Of a stretch of 40,197 nucleotides of DNA, positions 16,707 to 23,754 are shown piece by piece; the first letter of the stretch is position 1, and every line of letters starts with the position of its first letter. The position numbers and the translations under genes were made by a program. A model generated the notes under the pieces. The model ran no database searches and had not been told where the DNA came from. It was given only the letters and a program-made list of their open reading frames with translations. Source of the DNA: Akkermansiaceae bacterium (GTDB lineage: Bacteria; Verrucomicrobiota; Verrucomicrobiia; Verrucomicrobiales; Akkermansiaceae); contig CAIZNN010000210.1 in assembly GCA_903934285.1 (NCBI GenBank), forward strand, positions 1 through 40,197, in the 5' to 3' direction.

Positions 16707-17563
16707 GGTTGGTCTCGTTGGGTTTCGCGCAGGAACAGGCGTTCCAAGGTGGTGCGCGGCTTGCCGGTGCGCACCACCGCGGCGCCCGGGTTGCTGGCCA
16801 CCAGCGCGGTGATTTGGGCGACGAGTTCCGGGCTGGCATCGCGCAGGATGATCTCGGTTTGATCCTCGATGGCGATCAACTCGTCGAGACGACCCTCCCT
16901 GACCATTTTACCTTGGAAAATGATACCCACCCGATCGCACACTTCCTGCACCTGTTCGAGCAGATGGGAACACAGAAACACCGTGATCCCGCGCGCGCGC
17001 AGCTTGAGAATCAGATCACGGATTTGGCGCGAACCGATCGGATCGACCCCGGCGGTGGGCTCATCGAGAATGAGCAAACGGGGGTCTTGCACCAAGGCTT
17101 GGGCCAACCCGATCCGTTGCAGCATGCCCTTGGAGTAGCCGCCGAGCCGCCGGTCCCGCGCACTGGTCAAATCCACCAGCGCCAGCAACTCGGCCACCCG
17201 GTCCGCTAGCACCCGGCCGCGCATGCCGCAAAGTTTGCCGTAAAAACGCAGGGTCTCAGCGCCGCTCAGATGCTTGTAAAAATAGGGATTCTCCGGCAGA
17301 AAGCCAACCTCACGCCGCGAATCCACTACGAGCGAATCCTGGCCGAAAATCGCACAGTGCCCGGCAGTGGGGGCCACCAAGCCGAGCAGCGCCTTCATGG
17401 TGGTGGATTTGCCGGAGCCGTTGGGGCCGATCAGCCCATAGACCTCGCCGGGCATGATGCGCAGCGAGACGCCCGCGACGGCACGCAACACCTCGCGGCG
17501 GAAGGAGGTCTTGAAATCCTTCACCAATCCACAAATTTCCACCGCGGGAGTTACATCGGCCAT
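16703..17563 (-). CDS. ABC-2 exporter ATP-binding protein
   Basis: This 286-residue ATPase energises the downstream permease. Walker A is GPNGSGKST, the Q-loop region reads VGFLPENPYFYKHLSG, the signature is LGGYSKGMLQRIGLAQAL, Walker B is RLLILDEPTAGVDPIG and the switch histidine lies in FLCSHLLEQ. This set is typical of CcmA/NatA-type exporters. I start at ATG 17563 (MADVTPAV), which has AGGG six bases upstream, rather than ATG 17578. It heads the four-gene operon and is divergent from the lipoprotein gene at 17680, with a shared 116-bp regulatory region. Confidence 0.88.
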   Translation of the reverse strand: MADVTPAVEICGLVKDFKTSFRREVLRAVAGVSLRIMPGEVYGLIGPNGSGKSTTMKALLGLVAPTAGHCAIFGQDSLVVDSRREVGFLPENPYFYKHLSGAETLRFYGKLCGMRGRVLADRVAELLALVDLTSARDRRLGGYSKGMLQRIGLAQALVQDPRLLILDEPTAGVDPIGSRQIRDLILKLRARGITVFLCSHLLEQVQEVCDRVGIIFQGKMVREGRLDELIAIEDQTEIILRDASPELVAQITALVASNPGAAVVRTGKPRTTLERLFLRETQRDQP

Positions 17564-17679
17564 CGCTGGCCCTAGCATGGCGGATCAAGGAGCGGCTGGC
17601 AACGGGCAAATTGTTCCAAAAACATAGACGGCTTGGCCCCGCCGCCGCGCTCTTAATCCGAATCCTAACCATCCCCCCC

Positions 17680-18510
17680 ATGAAACGCCTCGCCTTACCC
17701 TTCGTCTCGCTACTGACCGCCCTCGCGCTGCCCAGTTGTCTGCAACACGCCACCACCGTCCATCTCAACAAGGACGGCAGTGGAACCTTGGTCGAAGAAT
17801 CCACCGTCGGCACCCAGATGGCCGCGATGCTCGAGCAAATGGCAGGCCTCGGCGGAGACCAAGCCAAAGACCCGGCCAAGGAGATGGCCTCGCCGGAAAA
17901 GGCCAAAGCCCGCGCCGCCACCCTCGGCGAGGGCGTCACGGTGCAAAAGGTGGAAGCTATCGAAGTGAATGGCAACAAAGGCACCCGCACCACCTACCAC
18001 TTCACCGACATCAACCAGCTCAAACTGGCGCTCTCCGACGGCGTGCAGAAGGCCCTGCCCAAGATGCCAGGCGCGCCGGAAGCCGATCAACCGAAGGAAA
18101 AGCCGACCACTTTCAAGTATGCCGCTGGCACCCTCACCATCACCGCTCCCGAGCAGGCCGAGCAGGCCAAGCCGGAAGTCCCGGCGAGCGAGCCGGACAA
18201 GGCCCCCGCCGCCCTTGATCTCGGCGCCGAACAAATGGAACCCATGATGAAACAAATGATGGGGGACATGAAGGTGAGCTTCAAGCTGGTGATCGAACCC
18301 GGCATCGCTGAAACCAACGCCAGCAACGTGGATGGCAACACCGTCACCCTCATGGAGATGGACATGGGCAAGGTCATGGAAAACCCGGGCGCCTTCAAAA
18401 AACTCCAAGCTGTGGACCAGAAAGATCCGGCCAAGGCCATGGCAGCGCTCAAGGATTTCAAAGGCATCAAGATGGAGACCACGAAGGAAATCACCATCAA
18501 GCTGAAGTAA
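17680..18510 (+). CDS. Predicted lipoprotein, function unknown
   Basis: This 276-residue protein starts with a lipoprotein signal (MKRLALPFVSLLTALALPSC, lipobox Cys20). The mature part opens with ATTVHLNKDGSGTLVEESTVG, a pattern seen in secreted proteins with repeated beta hairpins, and ends with a charged helical region rich in Lys and Asp. A Pro/Glu/Lys-rich linker lies near residues 130-180. ATG 17680 is chosen because it begins the signal peptide; the frame is open upstream to 17611 but adds nothing recognisable. No named family was recognised. It stands alone between divergent and downstream ribosomal genes. Confidence 0.75.
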   Translation: MKRLALPFVSLLTALALPSCLQHATTVHLNKDGSGTLVEESTVGTQMAAMLEQMAGLGGDQAKDPAKEMASPEKAKARAATLGEGVTVQKVEAIEVNGNKGTRTTYHFTDINQLKLALSDGVQKALPKMPGAPEADQPKEKPTTFKYAAGTLTITAPEQAEQAKPEVPASEPDKAPAALDLGAEQMEPMMKQMMGDMKVSFKLVIEPGIAETNASNVDGNTVTLMEMDMGKVMENPGAFKKLQAVDQKDPAKAMAALKDFKGIKMETTKEITIKLK

Positions 18511-18544
18511 ACCGGAAAGCCGGAAAAATCCGCAAAAAAATGGC

Positions 18545-18572
18545 TTTACAAGCCAGGACGGCGGGCTAGTCT
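18545..18572 (+). promoter_or_regulatory. Putative promoter of the bL36 gene
   Basis: TTTACA (18545-18550) and TAGTCT (18567-18572) are separated by 16 bases, in the 123-bp gap before rpmJ. It would give a leader of about 55 nt. The match to the TTGACA/TATAAT consensus is partial. Confidence 0.45.
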
Positions 18573-18633
18573 CTGCGCCCCGGTCGCCTGCGCGGCCTTG
18601 CCGTCCCAACCTTGCTCCATCCCTTCCCTTCCC

Positions 18634-18795
18634 ATGAAAGTCCTTTCATCGCTGTCCTCCGCCAAGCGCCGCCATGCCGATTGCCAAGTCGTCAAGCGCA
18701 AGGGTACGGTCTACGTCATTTGCAAATCAAACCCGAAATTCAAGGCCCGCCAAGGTGCCACTCCCGGCACCCGCCTCTCCAAAAAAGGCCTCTGA
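18634..18795 (+). CDS. rpmJ: Ribosomal protein bL36, zinc-ligand-poor variant
   Basis: This 53-residue protein of the large ribosomal subunit reads [18 protein letters not shown], then [19 protein letters not shown] and ARQG, matching the bL36 fold. The zinc-binding form of the family has Cys-X2-Cys, Cys and His ligands. Here the first Cys is replaced by a basic residue and the His by Phe (NPKFK), while two Cys remain, so it is probably a non-zinc or weak-zinc form like the second bL36 of many bacteria. A 12-residue C-terminal extension ([12 protein letters not shown]) follows the usual end. ATG 18634 is set by homology; the frame is open from 18598. Confidence 0.88.
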   Translation: MKVLSSLSSAKRRHADCQVVKRKGTVYVICKSNPKFKARQGATPGTRLSKKGL

Positions 18796-18814
18796 GCCCC
18801 CCGGCTTCAGCCTG

Positions 18815-19660
18815 TCATTTCTTCCGCAGCAGCCCCGTCTCGACGGGGCTGTCTCGCGTTGTGGCGGCGCCCTGCGCCAAGCGCTCCAGCACCCGGCCGG
18901 CGGCAATGAGCCCGAAACACGCGGTGACGTGGCTGGCGGTGCCAAAGCCCGAGGCACAGTTGAGCCGCAACTCCGCGGCGGCAGGGCGGGCATTCGACAC
19001 GCTGCCGTCGCATTGGGGGTAAACCGGGGGCTCGTCGGAAAACACCGCATCGATGCCCAGCGGCTCCGGATCTCGATGCTGCGGAACTTTCGCAAACCCG
19101 TGGTCGTGGCGCAGGCAGCGGCGCAATTGCAACAGCAATGGATCCTTCCCGCTGTGCGCCAGGTCGGCCACCCGGATCCGGGTCGGATCGCGCCGCCCCC
19201 CCGCCCCGCCGCAGGTGACCGCAAAAATCCCGCGCCGCCGACACTCCGCCAGCAACAATGCCTTGTGGCGGGTGGAATCAATCGCATCCAGCAACCCATC
19301 GAAGCCGGCATCCAGAATCGCGGCGGCCGAGTTCTCATTGAAAAACGCCTCCACCACCTCCACCACGCAGCCCGGGTGAATCGCACGCACCCGTTCGGCC
19401 ATCGCCGCGGTTTTCTGGCGGCCGATATGGCCGTCCATCGCGTGCAACTGGCGGTTGACGTTGGTCAGGCAGATCTCATCCAAATCCACCAAGGTGAGAT
19501 GGCCGATGCCCGTGCGCGCCAGCGCCTCGACCGCCCACGAGCCGACCCCACCGATGCCAATCACTGCCACCCGGGCCTGCAAAAACCGCTCCAGCGCCGC
19601 CTGGCCATACAGCCTGGCGACGCCGCCAAATCGATGTTGCAACGATGCTGCCTCGGTCAC
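18815..19660 (-). CDS. tcdA: tRNA threonylcarbamoyladenosine dehydratase (TcdA/CsdL)
   Basis: This E1-like enzyme uses ATP to cyclise t6A37 of tRNA to ct6A. The N-terminal AQHRFGG-like start (SLQHRFGGVARLYGQAAL) precedes the Rossmann ATP-binding motif VAVIGIGGVGSWAVEALART, the Asp-containing LVDLDEICLTNVNRQ and DAIDSTRHKALLLAEC. The C-terminal part has the family's FGTASHVTACFGLIAAGRVL. No in-frame ATG lies near the homologous start; GTG 19660 gives 281 residues, close to the usual length. The open frame extends to 19918, but that extension is encoded by a 23-bp tandem repeat and is not credible. The last codons overlap a perfect palindrome at 18831-18850. Confidence 0.88.
   Translation of the reverse strand: MTEAASLQHRFGGVARLYGQAALERFLQARVAVIGIGGVGSWAVEALARTGIGHLTLVDLDEICLTNVNRQLHAMDGHIGRQKTAAMAERVRAIHPGCVVEVVEAFFNENSAAAILDAGFDGLLDAIDSTRHKALLLAECRRRGIFAVTCGGAGGRRDPTRIRVADLAHSGKDPLLLQLRRCLRHDHGFAKVPQHRDPEPLGIDAVFSDEPPVYPQCDGSVSNARPAAAELRLNCASGFGTASHVTACFGLIAAGRVLERLAQGAATTRDSPVETGLLRKK
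18831..18850. repeat. Perfect GC-rich palindrome between rpmJ and tcdA ends
   Basis: AGCCCCGTC and GACGGGGCT are separated by TC, giving a 9-bp stem. It lies within the last codons of tcdA and 35 bases past the rpmJ stop, so it may stop both converging transcripts. No T run follows on either side. It could also be a REP-like element. Confidence 0.6.
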
Positions 19661-19762
19661 GCCCGCAGCATGCCACAACAACCCAAAACCACAAGCGGAC
19701 AACGCGACAAGGTGGCGGCGCCGCTCTAGCGGAGCGGCGGCTTCAGCCGGCGCCCTGGAATA

Positions 19763-19780
19763 GGCTTCCAGTGGGAAGCC
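19763..19780. repeat. REP-like hairpin upstream of RAYT copy 2
   Basis: GGCTTCC and GGAAGCC flank AGTG, a perfect 7-bp stem with a tetraloop. It lies about 120 bases before the RAYT start and next to a 23-bp tandem repeat. It is a candidate REP substrate of the neighbouring enzyme; this is inferred from position and shape. Confidence 0.5.
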
Positions 19781-19788
19781 AGTGCCTT

Positions 19789-19857
19789 GGAATAGGATGC
19801 TCCTCTTGTGTGGAATAGGATGCTCCTCTTGTGTGGAATAGGATGCTCCTCTTGTGA
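19789..19857. repeat. 23-bp tandem repeat, three copies
   Basis: GGAATAGGATGCTCCTCTTG followed by TGT repeats at 19789-19811, 19812-19834 and 19835-19857, the last ending TGA instead of TGT. A partial relative, GGAATAGGCTTCC, precedes at 19758. The array lies between the tcdA start and the RAYT copy 2 start. Confidence 0.9.
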
Positions 19858-19898
19858 AATTCTGCTTGCGATGCGGATTGAAGGGGTTAGCTTGGCGC

Positions 19899-21002
19899 AT
19901 GCCACGCGCACGCTTCATTGCCCCATGGAAGGATTCGACAGAGAGGCCCGTGATCTACCACTGCGTGAGCCGGGTGGTGGACCGGCGGTTTGCCTTTGGT
20001 CAGGAGGAAAAGGAGAAACTGCGGACATTCATGCGGATGTACGAGAACTTTTCCGGCTGCCGGGCGCTGGCGTATTGCTTCATGAGCAATCATATCCATC
20101 TGCTGCTGGAGGTGCCACCACTACCGGCAGGGGGCTTGAGCGACGCGGAGTTGCTGCGACGGTTGCGGTGCATCTACAACGAGGCGGCGGTGGCCGTGGT
20201 GGCGAAGGAGTTGGCGGAACTGCGGCAGAGCGTGCAGAACGGACTGGCGGGCGAGGCGTTGGCGCGGGAACTGCACGAGCGCTACACCTACCGGATGCAC
20301 GATTTGAGTGAGTTCATGAAGGGGCTCATGCAACGTTTCACCCAATGGTTCAACCGCCGCAGCAAACGCAGCGGCGGGTTGTGGGAAGATGTATTCAAGA
20401 GCGTGTTGGTGGAGGATGGGGTGGCGTCGCGCACGATCGCGGCTTACATCGATCTGAACCCGGTGCGCGCCGGGCTGGCGGCGGATCCGGCGGAGTATCG
20501 CTGGAGCAGCTATGGCGAGGCGATGGGCGGCGGGCCAAGAGGCGATGGCAAGAAGGCGCGGGCCGGCTTGGTGCGGGCGCTGATGGCCCACAAGGGCTAC
20601 GTAGCGGATGCGCGGCATTGGGCCGGGAACGTGTCCAAGGACTATCGGATGATCTTGTTGGATGAAGGCGCGGAGAAGTCGCAGGAGGTGGTGGGTGAGG
20701 GTGGCAAGCGGGAAGTTAGAGTGATCAAGAAGGGCATGACAAAAGAAGCAGTGGAAGCGGAATTGGTGCAATTGGAGCGGAGCCGGGATGTGGCGCTGGG
20801 CAAGATGCTGCGCTGCCGGGTACGCTATTTCACTGACGGTGCGGTGCTAGGGAGCCGCGGGTTTGTGGACGGGGTGTTTCGGGCATGCCGGGATCGGTTT
20901 GGGCCGCAACGCACCAGCGGAGCGCGGAAATTGCGGGGCAACGGGGCGGCGGCGGCCGGCACGTTATGGAGTGTTAGGAATTTGACCAAGGGGATTGGGT
21001 GA
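19899..21002 (+). CDS. RAYT (IS200-like, REP-associated) HUH transposase, copy 2
   Basis: This is a close paralogue of the gene at 10548-11651, with the same 367-residue length and matching blocks throughout. The HUH motif is HIH in SNHIHLLLEVP; RYTYRMHDLSEFMKGLMQRF follows, then LWEDVFKSVLVEDG, IDLNPVRAGLA and the C-terminal RVRYFTDGAVLGSRGFVDGVF. Near the end it has GPQRTSGARKLRGNGAAAAGTLWSVRN, where copy 1 has a very similar segment. ATG 19899 (MPRARFIAPWKDS) matches the start chosen for copy 1. No terminal inverted repeats of a full insertion sequence were seen. It lies directly upstream of the Wadjet operon on the same strand. Confidence 0.88.
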   Translation: MPRARFIAPWKDSTERPVIYHCVSRVVDRRFAFGQEEKEKLRTFMRMYENFSGCRALAYCFMSNHIHLLLEVPPLPAGGLSDAELLRRLRCIYNEAAVAVVAKELAELRQSVQNGLAGEALARELHERYTYRMHDLSEFMKGLMQRFTQWFNRRSKRSGGLWEDVFKSVLVEDGVASRTIAAYIDLNPVRAGLAADPAEYRWSSYGEAMGGGPRGDGKKARAGLVRALMAHKGYVADARHWAGNVSKDYRMILLDEGAEKSQEVVGEGGKREVRVIKKGMTKEAVEAELVQLERSRDVALGKMLRCRVRYFTDGAVLGSRGFVDGVFRACRDRFGPQRTSGARKLRGNGAAAAGTLWSVRNLTKGIG

Positions 21003-21005
21003 GGC

Positions 21006-21025
21006 GGCGGGGAGACCATCCCGCC
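21006..21025. repeat. GC-rich hairpin between RAYT copy 2 and jetA
   Basis: GGCGGG (21006-21011) and CCCGCC (21020-21025) flank an 8-nt loop, four bases past the RAYT stop. It could be an attenuating hairpin that separates the RAYT transcript from the jet operon, or a REP element. No T run follows. Confidence 0.4.
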
Positions 21026-21071
21026 GGTCCCGCTTGACTTGCCCGCACCCCGTAGCCCACCTTGCCCGGCA

Positions 21072-22502
21072 GTGTTGCTCTCCTCCACGCTTTTCCAAGA
21101 GACCCGCGGCACCGGCTTGTTCCGGGTGCTGGCCGGGAAGAACGCGCCGTTTTACGTCGATGTGCTGGATGCCTTGGAACGCGAGTCGGCGGAGCGCCCG
21201 GACGGGATGGCGCGCGAGGAGGTCATTCTGCTCATAGCCGAGATTCTCGAGCAACATCCCGGACTCGAGTTCGACGAGGCCGGCGCCCTGCCCGCCGCCA
21301 CCCCGCGCGAGCGCGGGCGCCAACTGCTCGACTATCTGATGCAATGCCGCTGGCTGGAGGAGCCGCCGCGGCGCGATTGGCGGCGCAGCGTGCATTTCGA
21401 TGCCCACGGTGCCACCCTGATGGCCGCCTTGCGCAAAATCGCCTTCCCGGATGCCGCGGTGTTTACCGACAAGTTGACGGCGGTGTGTGCGCTGCTGGCC
21501 GACGAGGTGGAACTGGTCCAGCGGCCGTGGCAAGTGGTGGAGAACTGCCTCTCTAACGTCAGAGACGGCCTCAACGAATTGCGGGCGATGCAGAAGTCCG
21601 TGCAACGCCTCACCCGCCGCCAGCTCGAGGAAAACACCCTCAAAGGCAACCTGGCCGTCGTGTTCGACGATTACTCGGAGCAAATCTCCCACGCCTGCTA
21701 CGGCGAATTGGTTAGATCCCGCCTGCCGCTGCGCCTGCCGGAGGCGGTGCGGCGGATCGCCACACGTCTGTTAGACGATGCCGGCGCGATGGCCGGGATG
21801 CACACCGAGGTGCTGCGGCGCAACCCGGCGATGAGCGCGGAGACGGCGCGCGCCAAGGTGCGCAACGCGCTGGAGGAGCTGGCCTCATTGTTAGAGAACG
21901 TGTTGCCCATGGCTGACGAGATCGACCGGCGGACGGCGGATTTCACCCGGCGTTCGTTGTCGCGCTTCCGCTATCTGCAGGAAGTCACCGGCGCGCGGCG
22001 CGGCGAAGTGCGCGGGTTCTTCGAGACGGCCAACCGGCTGCTGGCGGGCAAGCGGCTGACCCAGGCGTCGCATCTGCCGGACCTGCCGGGCCTGCGGCTG
22101 CCCGAGGCGCGGCTGCCTGGCGGGCTCGATTCGTTATATGCGCCGCCGCAGCGCCGGGCGCCACTGACCCAAGACGCATTCGAGGACAGCGCGGACGACG
22201 ACGACCGGCAAAGCGGGCTGCGCGACATGCAGCGCGCGTTGCGCGAATCGCTCTCGGTGCAGCGTGCTAACACGTTTGTCGGCACCCTGCCCGGCGGCAA
22301 GGGCGCGCGCATCGCCAGCAACGAACTGCCCCTAACCGACGAAAGCGGCCTGTCGGATTTGATCGCGCTGTTGCTGCACGCGGAATCGTCCGAGGCGCGC
22401 TACCGCCTCGAGGTGGCGCGCACCGCTGAGGAAACCAGCACGCCCGCGGTGGACCCGCTGCCCGGCTGCGGCGTCGAACGCTTCGCCATCATCAAGAAGT
22501 GA
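21072..22502 (+). CDS. jetA: Wadjet system kleisin-like subunit JetA
   Basis: JetA is the kleisin-type (MksF/MukF-like) subunit of the Wadjet SMC complex, which extrudes loops on small circular DNA and cleaves it. The protein begins with a winged-helix-like region (LFRVLAGKNAPFYVDVLDAL) and continues with a helical body that includes FTDKLTAVCALLADEVELV, NVRDGLNELRAMQKSVQRLT and a long segment around LASLLENVLPMADEIDRRTADF. Assignment rests on this resemblance and on the jetB-C-D genes that follow. No ATG is suitable: GTG 21072 or TTG 21075 starts just before the conserved region, and TTG 21039 adds 11 residues. With GTG 21072 the length is 476. Overlap with the next gene, usual in this system, is absent here. 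Confidence 0.82.
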   Translation: MLLSSTLFQETRGTGLFRVLAGKNAPFYVDVLDALERESAERPDGMAREEVILLIAEILEQHPGLEFDEAGALPAATPRERGRQLLDYLMQCRWLEEPPRRDWRRSVHFDAHGATLMAALRKIAFPDAAVFTDKLTAVCALLADEVELVQRPWQVVENCLSNVRDGLNELRAMQKSVQRLTRRQLEENTLKGNLAVVFDDYSEQISHACYGELVRSRLPLRLPEAVRRIATRLLDDAGAMAGMHTEVLRRNPAMSAETARAKVRNALEELASLLENVLPMADEIDRRTADFTRRSLSRFRYLQEVTGARRGEVRGFFETANRLLAGKRLTQASHLPDLPGLRLPEARLPGGLDSLYAPPQRRAPLTQDAFEDSADDDDRQSGLRDMQRALRESLSVQRANTFVGTLPGGKGARIASNELPLTDESGLSDLIALLLHAESSEARYRLEVARTAEETSTPAVDPLPGCGVERFAIIKK

Positions 22503-22510
22503 GTAACCGA

Positions 22511-22550
22511 AGCCTGCATTAGGCGCTTACGTTAGGCGAGGGTGCAGGCT
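22511..22550. repeat. Hairpin with internal TTAGGCG repeats after jetA
   Basis: AGCCTGCA (22511-22518) pairs with TGCAGGCT (22543-22550). The 24-nt loop carries TTAGGCG twice (22519 and 22532). It starts 8 bases after the jetA stop, so it could terminate or protect the jetA message. No T run follows. Confidence 0.6.
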
Positions 22551-22683
22551 TAGCCTCCTCTGACCGGTGACTCAGTGGTAGGGTTGTAGCCCCCCGCCCT
22601 GCCCAGCCTCACCGACTCCGCCAATCCCTCCGGCTATCTCAAGGGCATGCGTCGGCGCGATCCCTTTTTGGCCGAGGCGTTCA

Positions 22684-22708
22684 AAGGGGGGGCAATTTGC
22701 CCCCCCTT
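22684..22708. repeat. Near-perfect 25-bp palindrome in the jetA-jetB gap
   Basis: AAGGGGGGGCAA and TTGCCCCCCCTT flank a single T: a 12-bp stem containing seven consecutive G-C pairs. Such a structure would form a very stable hairpin in RNA or a cruciform in DNA. It is a candidate end of a mobile element, a transcription terminator, or a target of the neighbouring RAYT. Confidence 0.8.
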
Positions 22709-23058
22709 GCTTTGGAGTTCGCGACGGCAGGCGGCCCCCGGAAGCTCCAGTGCAGGAACTGAAGCACGACAAGAACCAGAACGTGCATGACGCCATGGCT
22801 CAGTTTGGCGCGCGCAACCATGCACATAAGATTTTCCAGCATCCGTTTCTCTATCTAGCAGCCGACACCTGCGACGTGATGGCATTTCCGCCCCAAATCC
22901 AGGTGCCCAAAGCAGTTTCACCAGTCGAGATACACAGAGCTGGTGGTCGAAATGCGCCGACGAATTGATCGGACAAGAAATCGCCGCTTGACTGGCCGGT
23001 GAGCACCAACGCAGGCTGCGGGCTCGCTTCCGACTGCCCGGCAGAGCGATGTTCATCG

Positions 23059-23754
23059 ATGAAAATGAATGACATCCAGGAGACTTCCCTGACTCCCGCA
23101 GAGCCGCCCCACGAACCGGCGGCGGTGCCCGACGGCTTGATTGCGTTGCCGGAGGGGGAGAAGCTGCGCCTGGCGGAGGCCTTGCAAGAACTGCTGGCGC
23201 ACGGGTCGATCCTCGGCTTGGATGCCGGGCGCTCGGGGATGTACCATTGGTGCCGGCAACATTTCGAGTGGCTGCGCGAGGCGGCGCTGCTCATCGGCCT
23301 GGAGGTGAGCTTGCTGCATGAGGAACGGCTGGTGCAGGCGTTGCCGCGGGTGGCGGCACTGCGCTTGAATCTGCGCCAGGATGCCACCTTGGTCTGGCTT
23401 GCGCTGTGGTATGCGGCCGACGTGCGCTGGCGCGATGAGGGCGAGGCGCAGGCCTTTCTATCAGTGGCCGAGCTCAACGCCCTGCTCAAGGACCAACTCC
23501 TGCCCGATGCGCTCGGACTGCTGCCGCGCGGCCGCCTGCGCGACATCCTGCGGCAGGCCGCCCGCTTCAACCTGATCCGGCTTTCCCTAACCGAGCCATT
23601 CGAGGATTCCGGCATCGAGGTGCTGCCGACGCTGCGGCGGGTCGTCCCGTTCCGCGATCTGGCGGCGTGGACGGAAGCCGCCGCCGCGTTCCGCAGCGCG
23701 GAGGCCGGCGACGAAGCCGCGGACCCGGCGGACAGCGAGGAGGAAGCATCATGA
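23059..23754 (+). CDS. jetB: Wadjet system MukE-like subunit JetB
   Basis: JetB is the KITE-type subunit (MksE/MukE-like) that binds the kleisin and the SMC heads. This 231-residue protein has winged-helix-like helices (LAEALQELLAHGSILGLD, YHWCRQHFEWLREAALLIGLEV), then VWLALWYAADVRWRDEGEAQAF and a second winged helix near RGRLRDILRQAARFNLIRLSL. The C-terminal tail is acidic. ATG 23059 was chosen; GTG 22999 is in frame but adds nonconserved sequence. The stop overlaps the jetC start as ATGA, and GAGGAGG just upstream serves as ribosome site for jetC, so the two are coupled. Confidence 0.8.
   Translation: MKMNDIQETSLTPAEPPHEPAAVPDGLIALPEGEKLRLAEALQELLAHGSILGLDAGRSGMYHWCRQHFEWLREAALLIGLEVSLLHEERLVQALPRVAALRLNLRQDATLVWLALWYAADVRWRDEGEAQAFLSVAELNALLKDQLLPDALGLLPRGRLRDILRQAARFNLIRLSLTEPFEDSGIEVLPTLRRVVPFRDLAAWTEAAAAFRSAEAGDEAADPADSEEEAS

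Larger units (their letters stand above)
22503..23058. other. 556-bp gap without a credible gene between jetA and jetB
   Basis: Genes of this system usually overlap or abut, so this gap is unexpected. It holds two strong inverted repeats (22511-22550 and 22684-22708) and less GC-biased DNA from about 22740 to 23000. Short frames on both strands (for example + 22750-22968 and - 22634-23056) are interrupted or match nothing I recognise. It may be an inserted element, a decayed gene, or a regulatory region that gives jetBCD its own promoter. Confidence 0.6.

Noticed and set aside
19661-19918. N-terminal extension of TcdA to 19918
   Set aside because: The extension is translated from the 23-bp tandem repeat and hairpin and makes the protein far longer than the family.
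22519-22538. Integron attC-like site (GTTAGGC core) after jetA
   Set aside because: No matching RYYYAAC partner at the expected distance and no integrase gene; only a small hairpin is supported.
22634-23056. Minus-strand ORF in the jetA-jetB gap as a real gene
   Set aside because: No recognisable domain and overlap with the palindrome and the jetB leader; composition looks non-coding.
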